A DNA stretch of 64,000 nt from contig JAAENP010000154.1 in the NCBI GenBank assembly GCA_024224155.1, positions 1-64,000 of the forward strand. The letters run 5' to 3'. Shown here piece after piece: positions 28,391 through 36,526 of this stretch (within the stretch, counting starts at the first letter, position 1; each line of letters opens with the position of its first letter). The stretch comes from a bacterium. GTDB lineage: Bacteria > Acidobacteriota > Thermoanaerobaculia > Multivoradales > JAHEKO01. The notes beneath the pieces were generated by a model. The model was not told where the DNA came from, did not search any database, and worked only from the letters and a program-made list of their open reading frames with translations. Both the position numbers and the translations under genes were made by a program.

Positions 28391-29600
28391 TCTGCTCCTC
28401 GCGGTCACTCACCGGGCCGGCCACAACCGTCTCCGCTCGTCGGCGCAGCAGCTCGCGTTTCTCCCGGCCGCCGTGCGCACCGGCCAGGTCGTCCATGCCC
28501 GCTTTTGCCGTCACGATCTCACCGGGCCTCCGGGTCTGCTTGACCGCCACAGTTCGGTCGCCCAACTGAACCTGGCTTTCGTGTCGCTCGAGGACGGCGC
28601 GCTCGACCGTCTGCCAACGAATGCCGAGCGTCGTCGTTTCTCGAAAACACGCATCCAGAGCACTCGGCACGGCATCGGGCTCGGCGAGCACCTGCACCCG
28701 AACGGCCAGGCGGCCCTTTTTTCCCGAGATCGGGGATTGAGTCACGTCCAGGACGCCGGGGACGGCTCGCACCCGGTCGAGCGCAACCGCCATGTCTTCG
28801 CCGGTCTGGTCGTCCACCTCGAATGAGCAGACCGTCACCCTATCGGCGCGATAGCCGGTGCTCGCCCGCTCGAAAACGAGCAACCTGAGCGTGTTGCTGA
28901 GGTCCTCGAAGACGCTGGTTCCGAAGCCGGTGCCGCTGCGCGCGAGCCGCATGACACCGGGGATGGGGCCGAAGCTCGGATCGAGGTGGCGCACAATCGC
29001 GGCTCCGGTCGGAGTTACTCGCTCGCCACGATGCTCATCCTGGAAGGTCGGAAGTCCCTCGAGGAGTACCGTCGTGGCCGGCGCCGGTAGGGGCAAAGAC
29101 CCGTGGGCCGTGGCGACGCGGCCTCGTCCCAGAGGCAAAGCCTCGCAAGACCAGGTGGCGTCTTCGAGCGCGTCGATCAGCCAAGCCGCCGAAACGATGT
29201 CTGCGATCGAATCCCAGTGACCGACTTCATGGAAACTCACCTCCTCGGGAGCAACACCGTGTACCTTCGATTCCGCGCCAGCGAGAAGATCGAAGAGGTG
29301 CAGGGCGCGCTCCCGGACTCGTCCCGCCAAGTCGGCAGACTGGATGAAGTCTTGAAGATCCCGGTGGCTGTGATGCCGGTCTGGGTTTCCTTCGGTCTGC
29401 CGCACCTCGAATCGAGAGCCCGACAGAGCGTGGTCGATATGGTCGCAGCGACGTACCGTTGCCAGGCGCAATATGCCCGCCCTTTCCAGGGCGGCGATCA
29501 GGCCGGCTTCGAGCTCCGGCCAGGCATCGAGAACGGCGGCCGCGAACATGTCTCCGGCAATTCCGCCGACAGGGTCTAGGTGCACGTGCATTGGTGTCAT
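28380..29600 (-). CDS. larC: LarC, nickel-inserting cyclometallase of NPN synthesis
   Basis: This 406-residue protein inserts nickel into the dithio-pyridinium mononucleotide using CTP. The N-terminus is the LarC hallmark HLDPVGGIAGDMF; FHEVGHWDSIADIV and RVTPTGAAI follow. The C-terminal part (ISGKKGRLAVRVQVL) corresponds to LarC2. In Lactiplantibacillus the two parts are joined by programmed frameshift; here they form one continuous frame. It is the first gene of larC-larE-larB. No larA lies in the window. Confidence 0.92.
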   Translation of the reverse strand: MTPMHVHLDPVGGIAGDMFAAAVLDAWPELEAGLIAALERAGILRLATVRRCDHIDHALSGSRFEVRQTEGNPDRHHSHRDLQDFIQSADLAGRVRERALHLFDLLAGAESKVHGVAPEEVSFHEVGHWDSIADIVSAAWLIDALEDATWSCEALPLGRGRVATAHGSLPLPAPATTVLLEGLPTFQDEHRGERVTPTGAAIVRHLDPSFGPIPGVMRLARSGTGFGTSVFEDLSNTLRLLVFERASTGYRADRVTVCSFEVDDQTGEDMAVALDRVRAVPGVLDVTQSPISGKKGRLAVRVQVLAEPDAVPSALDACFRETTTLGIRWQTVERAVLERHESQVQLGDRTVAVKQTRRPGEIVTAKAGMDDLAGAHGGREKRELLRRRAETVVAGPVSDREEQNGK

Positions 29601-29617
29601 CGATACTGCATGAATGA

Positions 29618-29625
29618 CTTATACT
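29618..29625. promoter_or_regulatory. Overlapping divergent -10 elements between larC and the toroid gene
   Basis: CTTATACT holds TATACT on the plus strand (29620-29625) and TATAAG on the minus strand (29618-29623). The gap between the two start codons is only 35 bp. Transcripts would start a few bases before, or at, each start codon, giving very short leaders. No good -35 hexamers are visible, so an activator is possible. Confidence 0.35.
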
Positions 29626-29635
29626 TTTCAACAAC

Positions 29636-30541
29636 TTGCGAGACACTGCCGCACGCCTGGCGCTCTATCTCGACGCTCTCGGGGAGCGAGCCCTGCCCGG
29701 GGGTGGTCTCGCTCCGGATGCCGTTCGGCGGCGCGATCCACGTCCGGACGCCACCGCATGGGGCATTCTGGCGTTACGGGCGGCAGGGCGCAGCGACGAG
29801 ATACTGGCAACGTCGAGAACATGGCTGGCTTCCCGGCAGCAACCCGATGGCCGGGTGTGCTTGACGCCGAATCACCTTGCCGCGGCCTGGCCGACTCCTC
29901 TGGCGATCCTGGCCTGGCATGGATCGCCGGCACACGTCGAGGCACAAGAGCGGGCGGTTGCCTTTCTCCTCACCTACCGCGGGCTGGCCTTTCCTCGGAC
30001 GCCGTTGCTCGGCCACGACACCACCCTGGTCGGGTGGCCCTGGATCGAGTCGACCCACTCCTGGGTCGAACCGACGGCTTTCGGTCTCATGGCTCTCATC
30101 GTTACCGGTAACGCCTCCCATGCTCGCGCTATCCAGGCGAGCGAGCTTCTGGTCGACCGGCGCCTGGCGCTTGGCGGCTGGAATTACGGCAATACCGCTG
30201 CCTTCGGCCGGGCTCAGCGACCGGCGCCGGACAGCACCGGTGTCGCGCTGTCCGCTCTTATCGAGGTAGCGGAGCACTCGCTCGTCGAGCTGAGTCTGGA
30301 CTATCTCGATCGCGAGGTGTCGCGTGTGCGCACGCCCCTTTCGCTGGCCTGGACTCTGCTGGGCTTAAGCGCATGGAACAGGCGCCCGGAGGCGGCGGTC
30401 GCCTGGTGCCTCGAGTGCCTCGAGCGCCAGACGAGATTGGGCAGCTACGACACGGCCCTCCTCGCCCTGGTGCTCCTGGCGGCTCATGTATCTTCGGGCT
30501 TGGTAGGGTCATTGGCCGGGGACGACCGGACGTTCGAATGA
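29636..30541 (+). CDS. Alpha/alpha-toroid protein (squalene-cyclase/prenyltransferase-repeat-like)
   Basis: This protein of about 301 residues has repeating helical pairs with motifs such as DATAWGILAL, SRQQPDGRV, SWVEPTAFGLMAL, GGWNYGNTAAFG and DSTGVALSAL. These are the QW-type repeats of terpene-cyclase and prenyltransferase toroids. The catalytic DXDD of squalene-hopene cyclase is not seen, so it is probably not a full cyclase. The best start is TTG 29636, with no ribosome site. Its end overlaps the DUF362 gene (ATGA). It is divergent from larC. The function is unknown. Confidence 0.68.
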   Translation: MRDTAARLALYLDALGERALPGGGLAPDAVRRRDPRPDATAWGILALRAAGRSDEILATSRTWLASRQQPDGRVCLTPNHLAAAWPTPLAILAWHGSPAHVEAQERAVAFLLTYRGLAFPRTPLLGHDTTLVGWPWIESTHSWVEPTAFGLMALIVTGNASHARAIQASELLVDRRLALGGWNYGNTAAFGRAQRPAPDSTGVALSALIEVAEHSLVELSLDYLDREVSRVRTPLSLAWTLLGLSAWNRRPEAAVAWCLECLERQTRLGSYDTALLALVLLAAHVSSGLVGSLAGDDRTFE

Positions 30542-31593
30542 TCGCCCGACGACCCGATCTGGACATGGACAAGCCGAAACCGACGATGCCCGATTCACTC
30601 AGCTATCGATCCGCTCGATCGTTGAGCCGACGCAAGTTCTTGCTTAGCGGACTCGGCGCCCTCACGGCTGGTGCCACACTGTCCGGTCTGGGCTGTCGAG
30701 GAAGCCGCGTCGCCACGTTCATCGGCAGGGCGGCAAGCTACAGCGTCGACTTCGGCTCACTGATTGGCACCGGTCTGGGTGAATTGGGTATCGGCGCGGC
30801 GGAGATCAGGGGAGCTTCGGTACTACTCAAACCCAACATGGTGGAGACCAGTGTGGGGAGCGAGCACATCAACACGCATCCCCATGTAGTGCGCGGCGCG
30901 ATCGAGGCGTTCTTGCGACTCGGCGCCGAACGCGTGGTCGTCGGAGAGGGTGCCGGCCACCGTCGCGATTCGTTTCTCGTGCTCGAGGAGTCGGGCATGG
31001 AGGCGGTCCTGGCTGAAGACCGAGTACCCTTCGTCGATCTCAACTACAGTTCCACCTTCACAGTTCCCAACGGTGGCAAATACAGCGAGCTCGCTACCCT
31101 GACCTTTCCCGAGATTCTGCGCGAGGTCGACTGGATCGTGTCGATGCCGAAGCTCAAGACGCACCATTGGGTAGGTGTCACTCTGTCGATGAAGAATATG
31201 TTCGGCGTGATGCCGGGGCTCTTCTACGGGTGGCCGAAGAACGTGCTCCACCAGGTCGGCATCGAAAACTCGATTCTCGACATCAACGCCACCCTCGTCC
31301 CACAACTAGCGATTGTCGACGGCGTCGTTGGCATGGAGGGTGACGGGCCCATCATGGGTACGCCACGCCGGGTGGGCGCCGTTGTGCTCGGCCGCAACCT
31401 GGCGGCGGTCGATGCCACCTGCGCCCGAGTTATGGGAGTGCGGCCGAGTCGCGTGCAGTATCTCGCTGCGGCCGAGGGGCGGCTCGGTCCTATCGGCCGG
31501 CGCGAGATCGAGCAGCGCGGCGAGAGGATTGCCGAGCTCCGCACGAAGTTCGCGCTGCTCGACAGCATTCCGGCGCAGCGAAAGCTGAAGTAA
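30538..31593 (+). CDS. Tat-exported DUF362 lipoprotein
   Basis: The protein has about 351 residues and DUF362 (COG2006) marks: SVLLKPNMVE near residue 100, HPHVVRGAIEAFLRLGAERV, VGEGAG, a MPKLKTHH motif, LSMKNMFGVMPG and VDGVVGMEGDGP. The N-terminus has a twin-arginine signal (SRRKFLLSG) ending in a lipobox (LSGLGC), so it is probably exported folded and lipidated. No ferredoxin cysteines are present. The ATG at 30538 overlaps the toroid stop. DUF362 biochemistry is unknown to me; the lar operon next door invites a test for cofactor binding. Confidence 0.8.
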   Translation: MIARRPDLDMDKPKPTMPDSLSYRSARSLSRRKFLLSGLGALTAGATLSGLGCRGSRVATFIGRAASYSVDFGSLIGTGLGELGIGAAEIRGASVLLKPNMVETSVGSEHINTHPHVVRGAIEAFLRLGAERVVVGEGAGHRRDSFLVLEESGMEAVLAEDRVPFVDLNYSSTFTVPNGGKYSELATLTFPEILREVDWIVSMPKLKTHHWVGVTLSMKNMFGVMPGLFYGWPKNVLHQVGIENSILDINATLVPQLAIVDGVVGMEGDGPIMGTPRRVGAVVLGRNLAAVDATCARVMGVRPSRVQYLAAAEGRLGPIGRREIEQRGERIAELRTKFALLDSIPAQRKLK

Positions 31594-31647
31594 GGGTGCA
31601 GTCGAGGCCGAACTTCAAGTGGTGCTTGAGGCTTGTGACCTTAAAAC

Positions 31648-31675
31648 TTGACAGGTGTGAAGAAAAGGCTATAGC
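31648..31675 (+). promoter_or_regulatory. Strong sigma-70-like promoter before the LysM gene
   Basis: A consensus TTGACA at 31648-31653 and TATAGC at 31670-31675 are separated by 16 bp. The ATG follows about 50 bp later. Confidence 0.65.
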
Positions 31676-31726
31676 TTGACCGCAGGCGCACAATTCCCTT
31701 TTGATGCTTCCTGAGTGGGGGCCAAT

Positions 31727-32899
31727 ATGTACACGAACTCCCGGAAAACCGCAGCGATCTTCACGTTTGTAATTTTGGGCTGGGCTGGGCTGGCTACCGC
31801 CCATCAACCCCCGGCGGATCTACATCTTGTGGGAGACCATTGGACGGCCTGGAACCCGCCGTCGTCGTTCCCAGAGGGCGCCCAGGTTTACACGGTGGTC
31901 TCAGGGGACACCCTATGGGATCTCGCCGGGCGTTTTTACGGCAATCCCTACCTGTGGCCTCAGATCTGGGAGCACAACCAGTATGTTCTGGATGCGCATT
32001 GGATCTACCCGGGCGATCCTCTGGTGGTCGGTTTCGAGGTGACCCCGATCGAAGACATTCAAGCCGCCGGCGAGGGCGCGGAGACGGGGGAGGGTGATTC
32101 GAGCGAGGGGCTGCGTTTGGCACGTGGCGCTTCCGCCCCGACGCCGTTGGGTAGTGAAGACGATATCCAATGCTCGGGCTATATCGGCGAGCTCGACGAG
32201 GTGTTTCCTCGTCGCATCATCGGTTCCGAATACGAGAGCCTCGCGCCCACGCTGGTGCCGGCACAGCGCGCCGGCGTGGACTCGGCGTTGGGCGAGATTG
32301 ACACCGTGAAGATCGATCTCTCGCTGGGCGACATTGTCTACTTGGATGGCGGCCGGCAGGCCGACTTGCTACCGGGCGATCTCTTTACGGTGGTGATTCC
32401 ACGCGAAAGGGTCGACCACCCGGTAACTGGCAAACCGATTGGCCGCTTCTACGGATACGTCGGACGTGTTCGAGTCCTTTCGGTCCAGGAGGAGACTGCG
32501 ATCGCGGAGATCGTGCACGGCTGTATGCCGGTGCGGGTGGGAGCCGCTCTCACACCGTACGAGCCCGAGCCGGTTCCGTTGGCTCGCCGAGGCCTGCTGG
32601 TCGGAGTCAACGATCCAGTTAGCGCCGAAGTGCTCGAAGCCGCACCGATGATCGTGCGTTCGGAACGGAATCTGGTGACGATCGGACGTGAACACCTGGT
32701 CTACCTCGATCTCGGCGAGCAGGCCGGCGTTACTCCGGGGGACATCTACTCCATCTACCGCATGAACCCCAAGGGACACCCCCCGGTCGTTATCGGCGAG
32801 CTCGGCATTCTCTCGGTCAGAGAGAAGTCCTCGGTCGCGAAGGTGCTCGATTCGCGATACGCCGTGTATGTCGGCGATCGCATCGACCCGAAGCGCTGA
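31727..32899 (+). CDS. Secreted LysM-domain protein
   Basis: This 390-residue protein has a signal peptide (residues 1-25, GLATA end) and one LysM domain near 53-100 (YTVVSGDTLWDLAGRFYGNPYLWPQIW, split here by its known repeats). A long beta-rich part follows with two similar segments (SLGDIVYLDGG and YLDLGEQAGVTPGDIYSIY). LysM binds peptidoglycan glycan chains. The second half looks like repeated small beta domains found in LysM proteins of this kind and has no enzyme motif. The ATG at 31727 with GGGGG upstream is preferred over GTG 31715. It is probably periplasmic. Confidence 0.8.
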   Translation: MYTNSRKTAAIFTFVILGWAGLATAHQPPADLHLVGDHWTAWNPPSSFPEGAQVYTVVSGDTLWDLAGRFYGNPYLWPQIWEHNQYVLDAHWIYPGDPLVVGFEVTPIEDIQAAGEGAETGEGDSSEGLRLARGASAPTPLGSEDDIQCSGYIGELDEVFPRRIIGSEYESLAPTLVPAQRAGVDSALGEIDTVKIDLSLGDIVYLDGGRQADLLPGDLFTVVIPRERVDHPVTGKPIGRFYGYVGRVRVLSVQEETAIAEIVHGCMPVRVGAALTPYEPEPVPLARRGLLVGVNDPVSAEVLEAAPMIVRSERNLVTIGREHLVYLDLGEQAGVTPGDIYSIYRMNPKGHPPVVIGELGILSVREKSSVAKVLDSRYAVYVGDRIDPKR

Positions 32900-32987
32900 A
32901 GGCGGAAACAACTGCCACTTTCGGCTGGCCGGGGCCGCTGCGATTCTGCTAACCTTGGGGCCTTCCGCTCGGAATGAGACTGCGAGG

Positions 32988-33266
32988 ATGAGGCAGAACC
33001 TGAACGGCAAGTTGAGCCAGTTGATCGAGGAGTTGGCCCGCAACGGACTGACGCTATCCCAGGTGTCTAGAGAGTTCGAGAAGCAGTTCATCCTGGCTAC
33101 TCTGCGAAACCACAAGGGGAATCTGTCCCGCTCGGCCCAGCACCTGGGGATTCATCGCAACACGCTGCGCAACAAGGTCGGTAGCCTGGGCATCGAGGCG
33201 TCTGACTATTTGGCACCTTCGCGTCGGCGCCCGGGGCGCCAGTCCCGAACGCGTAAGAGCCAGTAA
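32988..33266 (+). CDS. Small Fis-type HTH DNA-binding protein
   Basis: This 92-residue protein ends with a Fis/NtrC-type helix-turn-helix (LATLRNHKGNLSRSAQHLGI then HRNTLRNKV). The N-terminal half is a helical dimerisation region as in Fis. A Lys/Arg/Ser-rich tail follows. It lacks receiver and AAA+ domains, so it is either a nucleoid-type Fis or a small regulator. The ATG is preceded by GCGAGG. It lies between the LysM and transglycosylase genes. Confidence 0.82.
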   Translation: MRQNLNGKLSQLIEELARNGLTLSQVSREFEKQFILATLRNHKGNLSRSAQHLGIHRNTLRNKVGSLGIEASDYLAPSRRRPGRQSRTRKSQ

Positions 33267-33344
33267 GTCCAACCTCTGTAAGTAGTTGAACCGCCCGCGG
33301 CTGCCGGCCGAAATGGTGGTATCGGGCTTGCAGTGATTTGTCGC

Positions 33345-33365
33345 AAGGCCGGGTTTCTCGGCCTT
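33345..33365 (+). other. Hairpin in the leader of the lytic transglycosylase gene
   Basis: AAGGCCG (33345-33351) and CGGCCTT (33359-33365) form a perfect 7-bp stem with a 7-base loop. It has no T-run, so it is not a terminator. It lies 25 bp before the ATG at 33390. Confidence 0.4.
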
Positions 33366-33389
33366 CCATTACCTAGCAAGACAGCCGTA

Positions 33390-34109
33390 ATGTCGATTCG
33401 AACTCGCGCATCCCGCGTCACTCTGGCGACCGCTCTCTTTTTGGTCGTGACCTTGAATTCACCCCCGACGATCCCGTCGATCTCCGAGGATCGACCGGCG
33501 CCGCCCTCGCCCGAAGAGATCGCGGTCTTGAACGAGCTGCTTCAGTGGATTGGTCCGGAGGATCGGGACTTTCTTGCGGTGCGGCCCGCGGATGTGGCTC
33601 AGGCCGTGCGCTCACGCCGGACCAGCTTCCAGCTTTTCCGTTCGATGAACCCGCGCGACGAGCGGCTGGCTCTTCTCAGCGACCTGCCCTATGCTCGCTT
33701 GATCGAACGGGCAGCCTCCCGATACAGCTTGGATGAGCTGCTGCTGGCCGCGGTCATCGAAGTCGAGTCGGCGTTTGATGCCGATGCCGTGTCGCCGGTC
33801 GGTGCCCTAGGCCTGATGCAGGTGATGCCCTCGACGGCGGAGCTCTATGGGTACAAGGATCCTCTGAATCCAGCAGCGAACGTCGATCTTGGCGCCCGCT
33901 ATCTGAGCGGTATGCTGCGTGCGTTCGACGGCGATCTCGAGCTGGCCCTGGCGGCCTACAATGCCGGTCCGGGGAATGTGCGCCGCTTCAACGGCGTGCC
34001 GCCGTTTCGCGAGACCAAGGCCTATGTCGGTAAGGTGCTCGCACGCTATATCGACCACCACCAGGACGTCTGGCGCAAGTCAGGTCGCATCGACCTGTTC
34101 GCTTCGTAG
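33390..34109 (+). CDS. Lytic transglycosylase (SLT/GH23)
   Basis: This 239-residue exported protein cleaves peptidoglycan glycan strands. After a signal peptide, the SLT domain starts near residue 118. The catalytic Glu is in AAVIEVESAFDADAVSP, followed by GALGLMQVMPSTA, then AANVDLGARYL and LALAAYNAGPGNV. These are the four standard motifs. The ATG at 33390 is preferred to GTG 33333 because it directly precedes the signal peptide. The LysM gene nearby supports a cell-wall role. Confidence 0.9.
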   Translation: MSIRTRASRVTLATALFLVVTLNSPPTIPSISEDRPAPPSPEEIAVLNELLQWIGPEDRDFLAVRPADVAQAVRSRRTSFQLFRSMNPRDERLALLSDLPYARLIERAASRYSLDELLLAAVIEVESAFDADAVSPVGALGLMQVMPSTAELYGYKDPLNPAANVDLGARYLSGMLRAFDGDLELALAAYNAGPGNVRRFNGVPPFRETKAYVGKVLARYIDHHQDVWRKSGRIDLFAS

Positions 34110-34127
34110 GGCGCAGATCCGTCAGTC

Positions 34128-34310
34128 CTAGTCGGCCGAGCCGCTCTTAGAGGCGTCGGTTTCGTCGGGGGTATCGTCCTTGACGCCCTTCTTGAAGTTC
34201 TTGATTCCCTCACCGAGACCCTTGCCTAGCTGGGGGAGCTTGGAAGCTCCGAAGATCACCAGAACGATGAGTAGGATGATCAAGAGCTCTTGTACACCAA
34301 GTGTCGGCAT
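34128..34310 (-). CDS. tatA: Sec-independent translocase subunit TatA/E
   Basis: This 60-residue protein has one N-terminal membrane helix ([13 protein letters not shown]), then the hinge and amphipathic helix [21 protein letters not shown], and an acidic tail. This is the TatA/TatE pattern. TatA forms the pore for folded twin-arginine proteins such as the DUF362 lipoprotein here. tatB and tatC are not in the window. AGGAGG precedes the ATG. Confidence 0.93.
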   Translation of the reverse strand: MPTLGVQELLIILLIVLVIFGASKLPQLGKGLGEGIKNFKKGVKDDTPDETDASKSGSAD

Positions 34311-34359
34311 CGTTCTACCTCCTAAGACGGGGCGAGCAGTCGCCTCGCTCCGCTCCGAG

Positions 34360-34368
34360 AGTCTAGCA
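34360..34368 (-). promoter_or_regulatory. Possible extended -10 for tatA (TGCTAGACT)
   Basis: On the minus strand TGCTAGACT lies 50 bp before the tatA ATG. It includes the stop codon of the upstream amgK-like gene, so the match may be partly chance. Confidence 0.3.
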
Positions 34369-35361
34369 CTGCCGTCTCAGCAGCCGATCCAGGCCCCTTG
34401 CGATCGAGTCCCGGTTCCGCCAGCGGCTGCAGATGGCGGCGGAGACTCGGTTTCCCTCGGGCAGACGCTCGATTTGTGCGGCCGCACGGGCCAGAGTCCG
34501 AGCCACGAGAGCGAGGTGCCGGTCGGACCCCCTGAGGGCGAACTTGATATAGGTGGCGGTCGCTTTCAGCGTGCGTTGGACCGCGCAACGCCGGTAGGAC
34601 GCAAGCGCAGGTGGGTCGTCCGAGATCCGACTCAGAAGCTCGCTCTCCTGAGAGCGCGACAGAAACAGACTGTCGTTCAAGAGCGAAGCCAGATCGTAGT
34701 AGCGCGGTGCGAGGCATGCGTCTTGGTGGTCGATCACAGCCAATCCGGAGGTATCGGGCGGGAGCATGAGATTACGACTCATGAAATCGCGGTGGCTGGG
34801 CACCAACGGCTCGGAGGCCAAGGCGCCCAGAAGCTCTTCCAGAACCGAGTAGAGCGCTTCTCTCTCCGAGTGAGTGCCGGAGAACTCCGGTGCACTCAGG
34901 AAGACGTCCTGCGCGTCATGAAGCTCAGCCTCGAGCCTGCGGGCGTCCAGTTTCGGGTTGAGTGAGGCGAACTCGGCCTTCGGGCGCCCCGCGAGCGTCT
35001 CGACGAACTCGATTGCGGTTTCGACGTGCGGCTTCACGTCGGGCCAGGCGCGATCCGTCAGATCGAAGACCGTCGTGCTGCCCAGGTCCTCGAGAAGCAT
35101 GAAGCCCTTCGTCGGGTCAGAGGCCAGAATCCGTGGAACCCGAATCCCCGCTGATTCGAAGAGCTCGGTGCTGGCGAGGAAGCGCTCCGACACGGCGCGC
35201 TCGGCGCTCGGATAGAACGCCAGAACGGCAGGGCCACCGCTCGCGCCGAGGACTCGAAAGTAGCGGCGTGCGGATACGTCGCCCCGCAGGGCAGCTAGCT
35301 CCGCCGCGGCGAAGCCCAGCGAATCGAGCCAGGAAAGCATGCGCTTCTCCACCGTCACCAT
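34363..35361 (-). CDS. AmgK-like sugar kinase (aminoglycoside-phosphotransferase fold)
   Basis: This 332-residue protein has the APH kinase fold: RRYFRVLG and a VLAFYP strand near residue 50, [13 protein letters not shown] near 90, catalytic [12 protein letters not shown] near 210 and the metal site [20 protein letters not shown] near 230. This pattern is closest to AmgK, which phosphorylates MurNAc/GlcNAc at C1 in peptidoglycan recycling. The partner murU, usually adjacent, is not present here. Other APH-type small-molecule kinases cannot be excluded. Confidence 0.75.
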   Translation of the reverse strand: MVTVEKRMLSWLDSLGFAAAELAALRGDVSARRYFRVLGASGGPAVLAFYPSAERAVSERFLASTELFESAGIRVPRILASDPTKGFMLLEDLGSTTVFDLTDRAWPDVKPHVETAIEFVETLAGRPKAEFASLNPKLDARRLEAELHDAQDVFLSAPEFSGTHSEREALYSVLEELLGALASEPLVPSHRDFMSRNLMLPPDTSGLAVIDHQDACLAPRYYDLASLLNDSLFLSRSQESELLSRISDDPPALASYRRCAVQRTLKATATYIKFALRGSDRHLALVARTLARAAAQIERLPEGNRVSAAICSRWRNRDSIARGLDRLLRRQC

Positions 35362-35401
35362 CGGCTTCGCGACCGTAGCACAAGGAGAGTCCGCTCTCGT
35401 C

Positions 35402-35438
35402 TGTCAAGTTTGACAGCCTCCGGGGGCCACCGCATAAT
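35402..35438 (+). promoter_or_regulatory. Palindrome containing a consensus -35 and promoter for the 96-aa gene
   Basis: TTGACA at 35410-35415 and CATAAT at 35433-35438 are spaced 17 bp, giving a strong promoter for the downstream gene. The -35 is half of a perfect palindrome CTGTCAA-GT-TTGACAG (35401-35416), which could be an operator. On the minus strand a TGCTACGGT extended -10 for the amgK-like gene lies at 35372-35380. Confidence 0.6.
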
Positions 35439-35465
35439 CACTGGGCCGCAGCTGGATGCCATCTC

Positions 35466-35756
35466 ATGAACCCTCGCGCTACGAATCTGCTGAAAGACCT
35501 TCGCGCCGCAATCGTGCGTGCTCTTTCGGGATCCTCGGAGGTTCGAAAGCTCTTCGACCAGGTTCGAGAAGAAGGCTACTCGCTCTATTTCGTGGTCAAT
35601 CGCACGTTGGGCGAGGAAGCTCCGAAGTCAAGGCTCGGCGACGGCAGCGAGAAAGAGGCAACCCCGGTTTTCAAGATCGACGGCCGGGATCTTTCGATTC
35701 TGCGCGACCTCGGCATTGATCCGACCCGCTCGACCCGGCGCCGCCGCCAGCAGTGA
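35466..35756 (+). CDS. Conserved-looking 96-aa hypothetical protein
   Basis: I do not recognise this family. The first 60 residues are helical then beta (NLLKDLRAAIVRALSGS, YSLYFVVNRTLGE). VFKIDGRDLSILRDLGI follows, then an Arg-rich tail (STRRRRQQ). It has its own strong promoter. The 3' end overlaps the convergent pgeF gene by 86 bp. It is probably cytosolic, since no signal or membrane segment is seen. Confidence 0.6.
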   Translation: MNPRATNLLKDLRAAIVRALSGSSEVRKLFDQVREEGYSLYFVVNRTLGEEAPKSRLGDGSEKEATPVFKIDGRDLSILRDLGIDPTRSTRRRRQQ

Positions 35757-36456
35757 CCGGCGCGGTCGCGAGCCAGGCAAAGGTCTGGTTGCGGCCGTTG
35801 GTCCTGGACGTGCCCCGGTAGCTCCAGAGCAGGTCCGGATTGCACTTCGTGCACGCCTTGGCGCGGTGAACACGGTTTACGCCGAGTCGCCGCAGCTGGA
35901 GATCGGCTGCCCGGTGGAGGTCGATGGTTGGCCGGCCGGCGCTGCCGGTGGACGCAATCGATGAGTCTGTGGCGGCGATCACGCGGGCCGCGACGTCAGT
36001 GCCGACCTCGTAACAGCAGGGCCCGATAGCAGGACCGAGCCAGGCCTCCAGCGTCGAGGCCGGACAGGGCAGCTCGGAGAGCGTGGCCTCGATGACCCCG
36101 CCGGCCAGCCCGCGCCAGCCCGCGTGAATCGCAGCCATTCCGTTCTCGGATCCGCAGACGATCGGTATGCAGTCGGCCGTGACAATCGAGAGGGCCAGAC
36201 CACGCCGTTGGGTCCATAGGCCGTCGCCCTCGCCGCAGTCCCCGATCGCGGCTGGCCGCACGGTGGCCGAGTGGCGCTGGTTGAGCCAAGCCAGGTCCGA
36301 GGGGGCGCCGTCGAGCCGTCGCAGAATCGCGGCTCTGGTGGACTTCTTACCACCGGGTATTCGGCCGGCGAAACAGACCGAGAGACTCGAAGAGTCGTAC
36401 CGCCATTGAGGGAATGGGCGAGAGTGAAAACGAGCACTCCCGGGATCGCGGCTCAC
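35671..36456 (-). CDS. pgeF: YfiH/PgeF-family purine nucleoside phosphorylase (laccase-like domain)
   Basis: This protein has 261 residues. The zinc/catalytic triad of the family is visible: H62 (LNQRHSATV), C96 (TADCIPIV) and H111 (IHAGWRGLAGG). CTKCNPDLLWSYRG and NGRNQTFAWL close the conserved domain near residue 229. YfiH proteins act on adenosine and inosine; in E. coli PgeF edits peptidoglycan precursors wrongly carrying Ser. The last 28 residues are unlike the family and are encoded where the convergent 96-aa gene overlaps. TGCTAGCGT just upstream could be a -10 giving a leaderless mRNA. Confidence 0.88.
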   Translation of the reverse strand: MSRDPGSARFHSRPFPQWRYDSSSLSVCFAGRIPGGKKSTRAAILRRLDGAPSDLAWLNQRHSATVRPAAIGDCGEGDGLWTQRRGLALSIVTADCIPIVCGSENGMAAIHAGWRGLAGGVIEATLSELPCPASTLEAWLGPAIGPCCYEVGTDVAARVIAATDSSIASTGSAGRPTIDLHRAADLQLRRLGVNRVHRAKACTKCNPDLLWSYRGTSRTNGRNQTFAWLATAPVTAGGGAGSSGSDQCRGRAESKDPGRRS

Positions 36457-36491
36457 CGTGCGACGCTAGCACGATGCCGAGCATCGGCGTC

Positions 36492-36500
36492 CGCTAGACT
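36492..36500 (+). promoter_or_regulatory. Possible -10 element before ftsE (CGCTAGACT)
   Basis: TAGACT preceded by CGC lies about 27 bp before the ftsE GTG, in the gap with divergent pgeF. No -35 is clear. Confidence 0.3.
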
Positions 36501-36526
36501 ACCGATCCGATGGGCGACGTACGATT

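Noticed and set aside
33300-33390. c-di-GMP-I-like riboswitch before the lytic transglycosylase gene (CGCAA...GCC near a hairpin)
   Set aside because: The P1 stem, the GAAA tetraloop placement and the final AGCC-GGGU part do not match the class.
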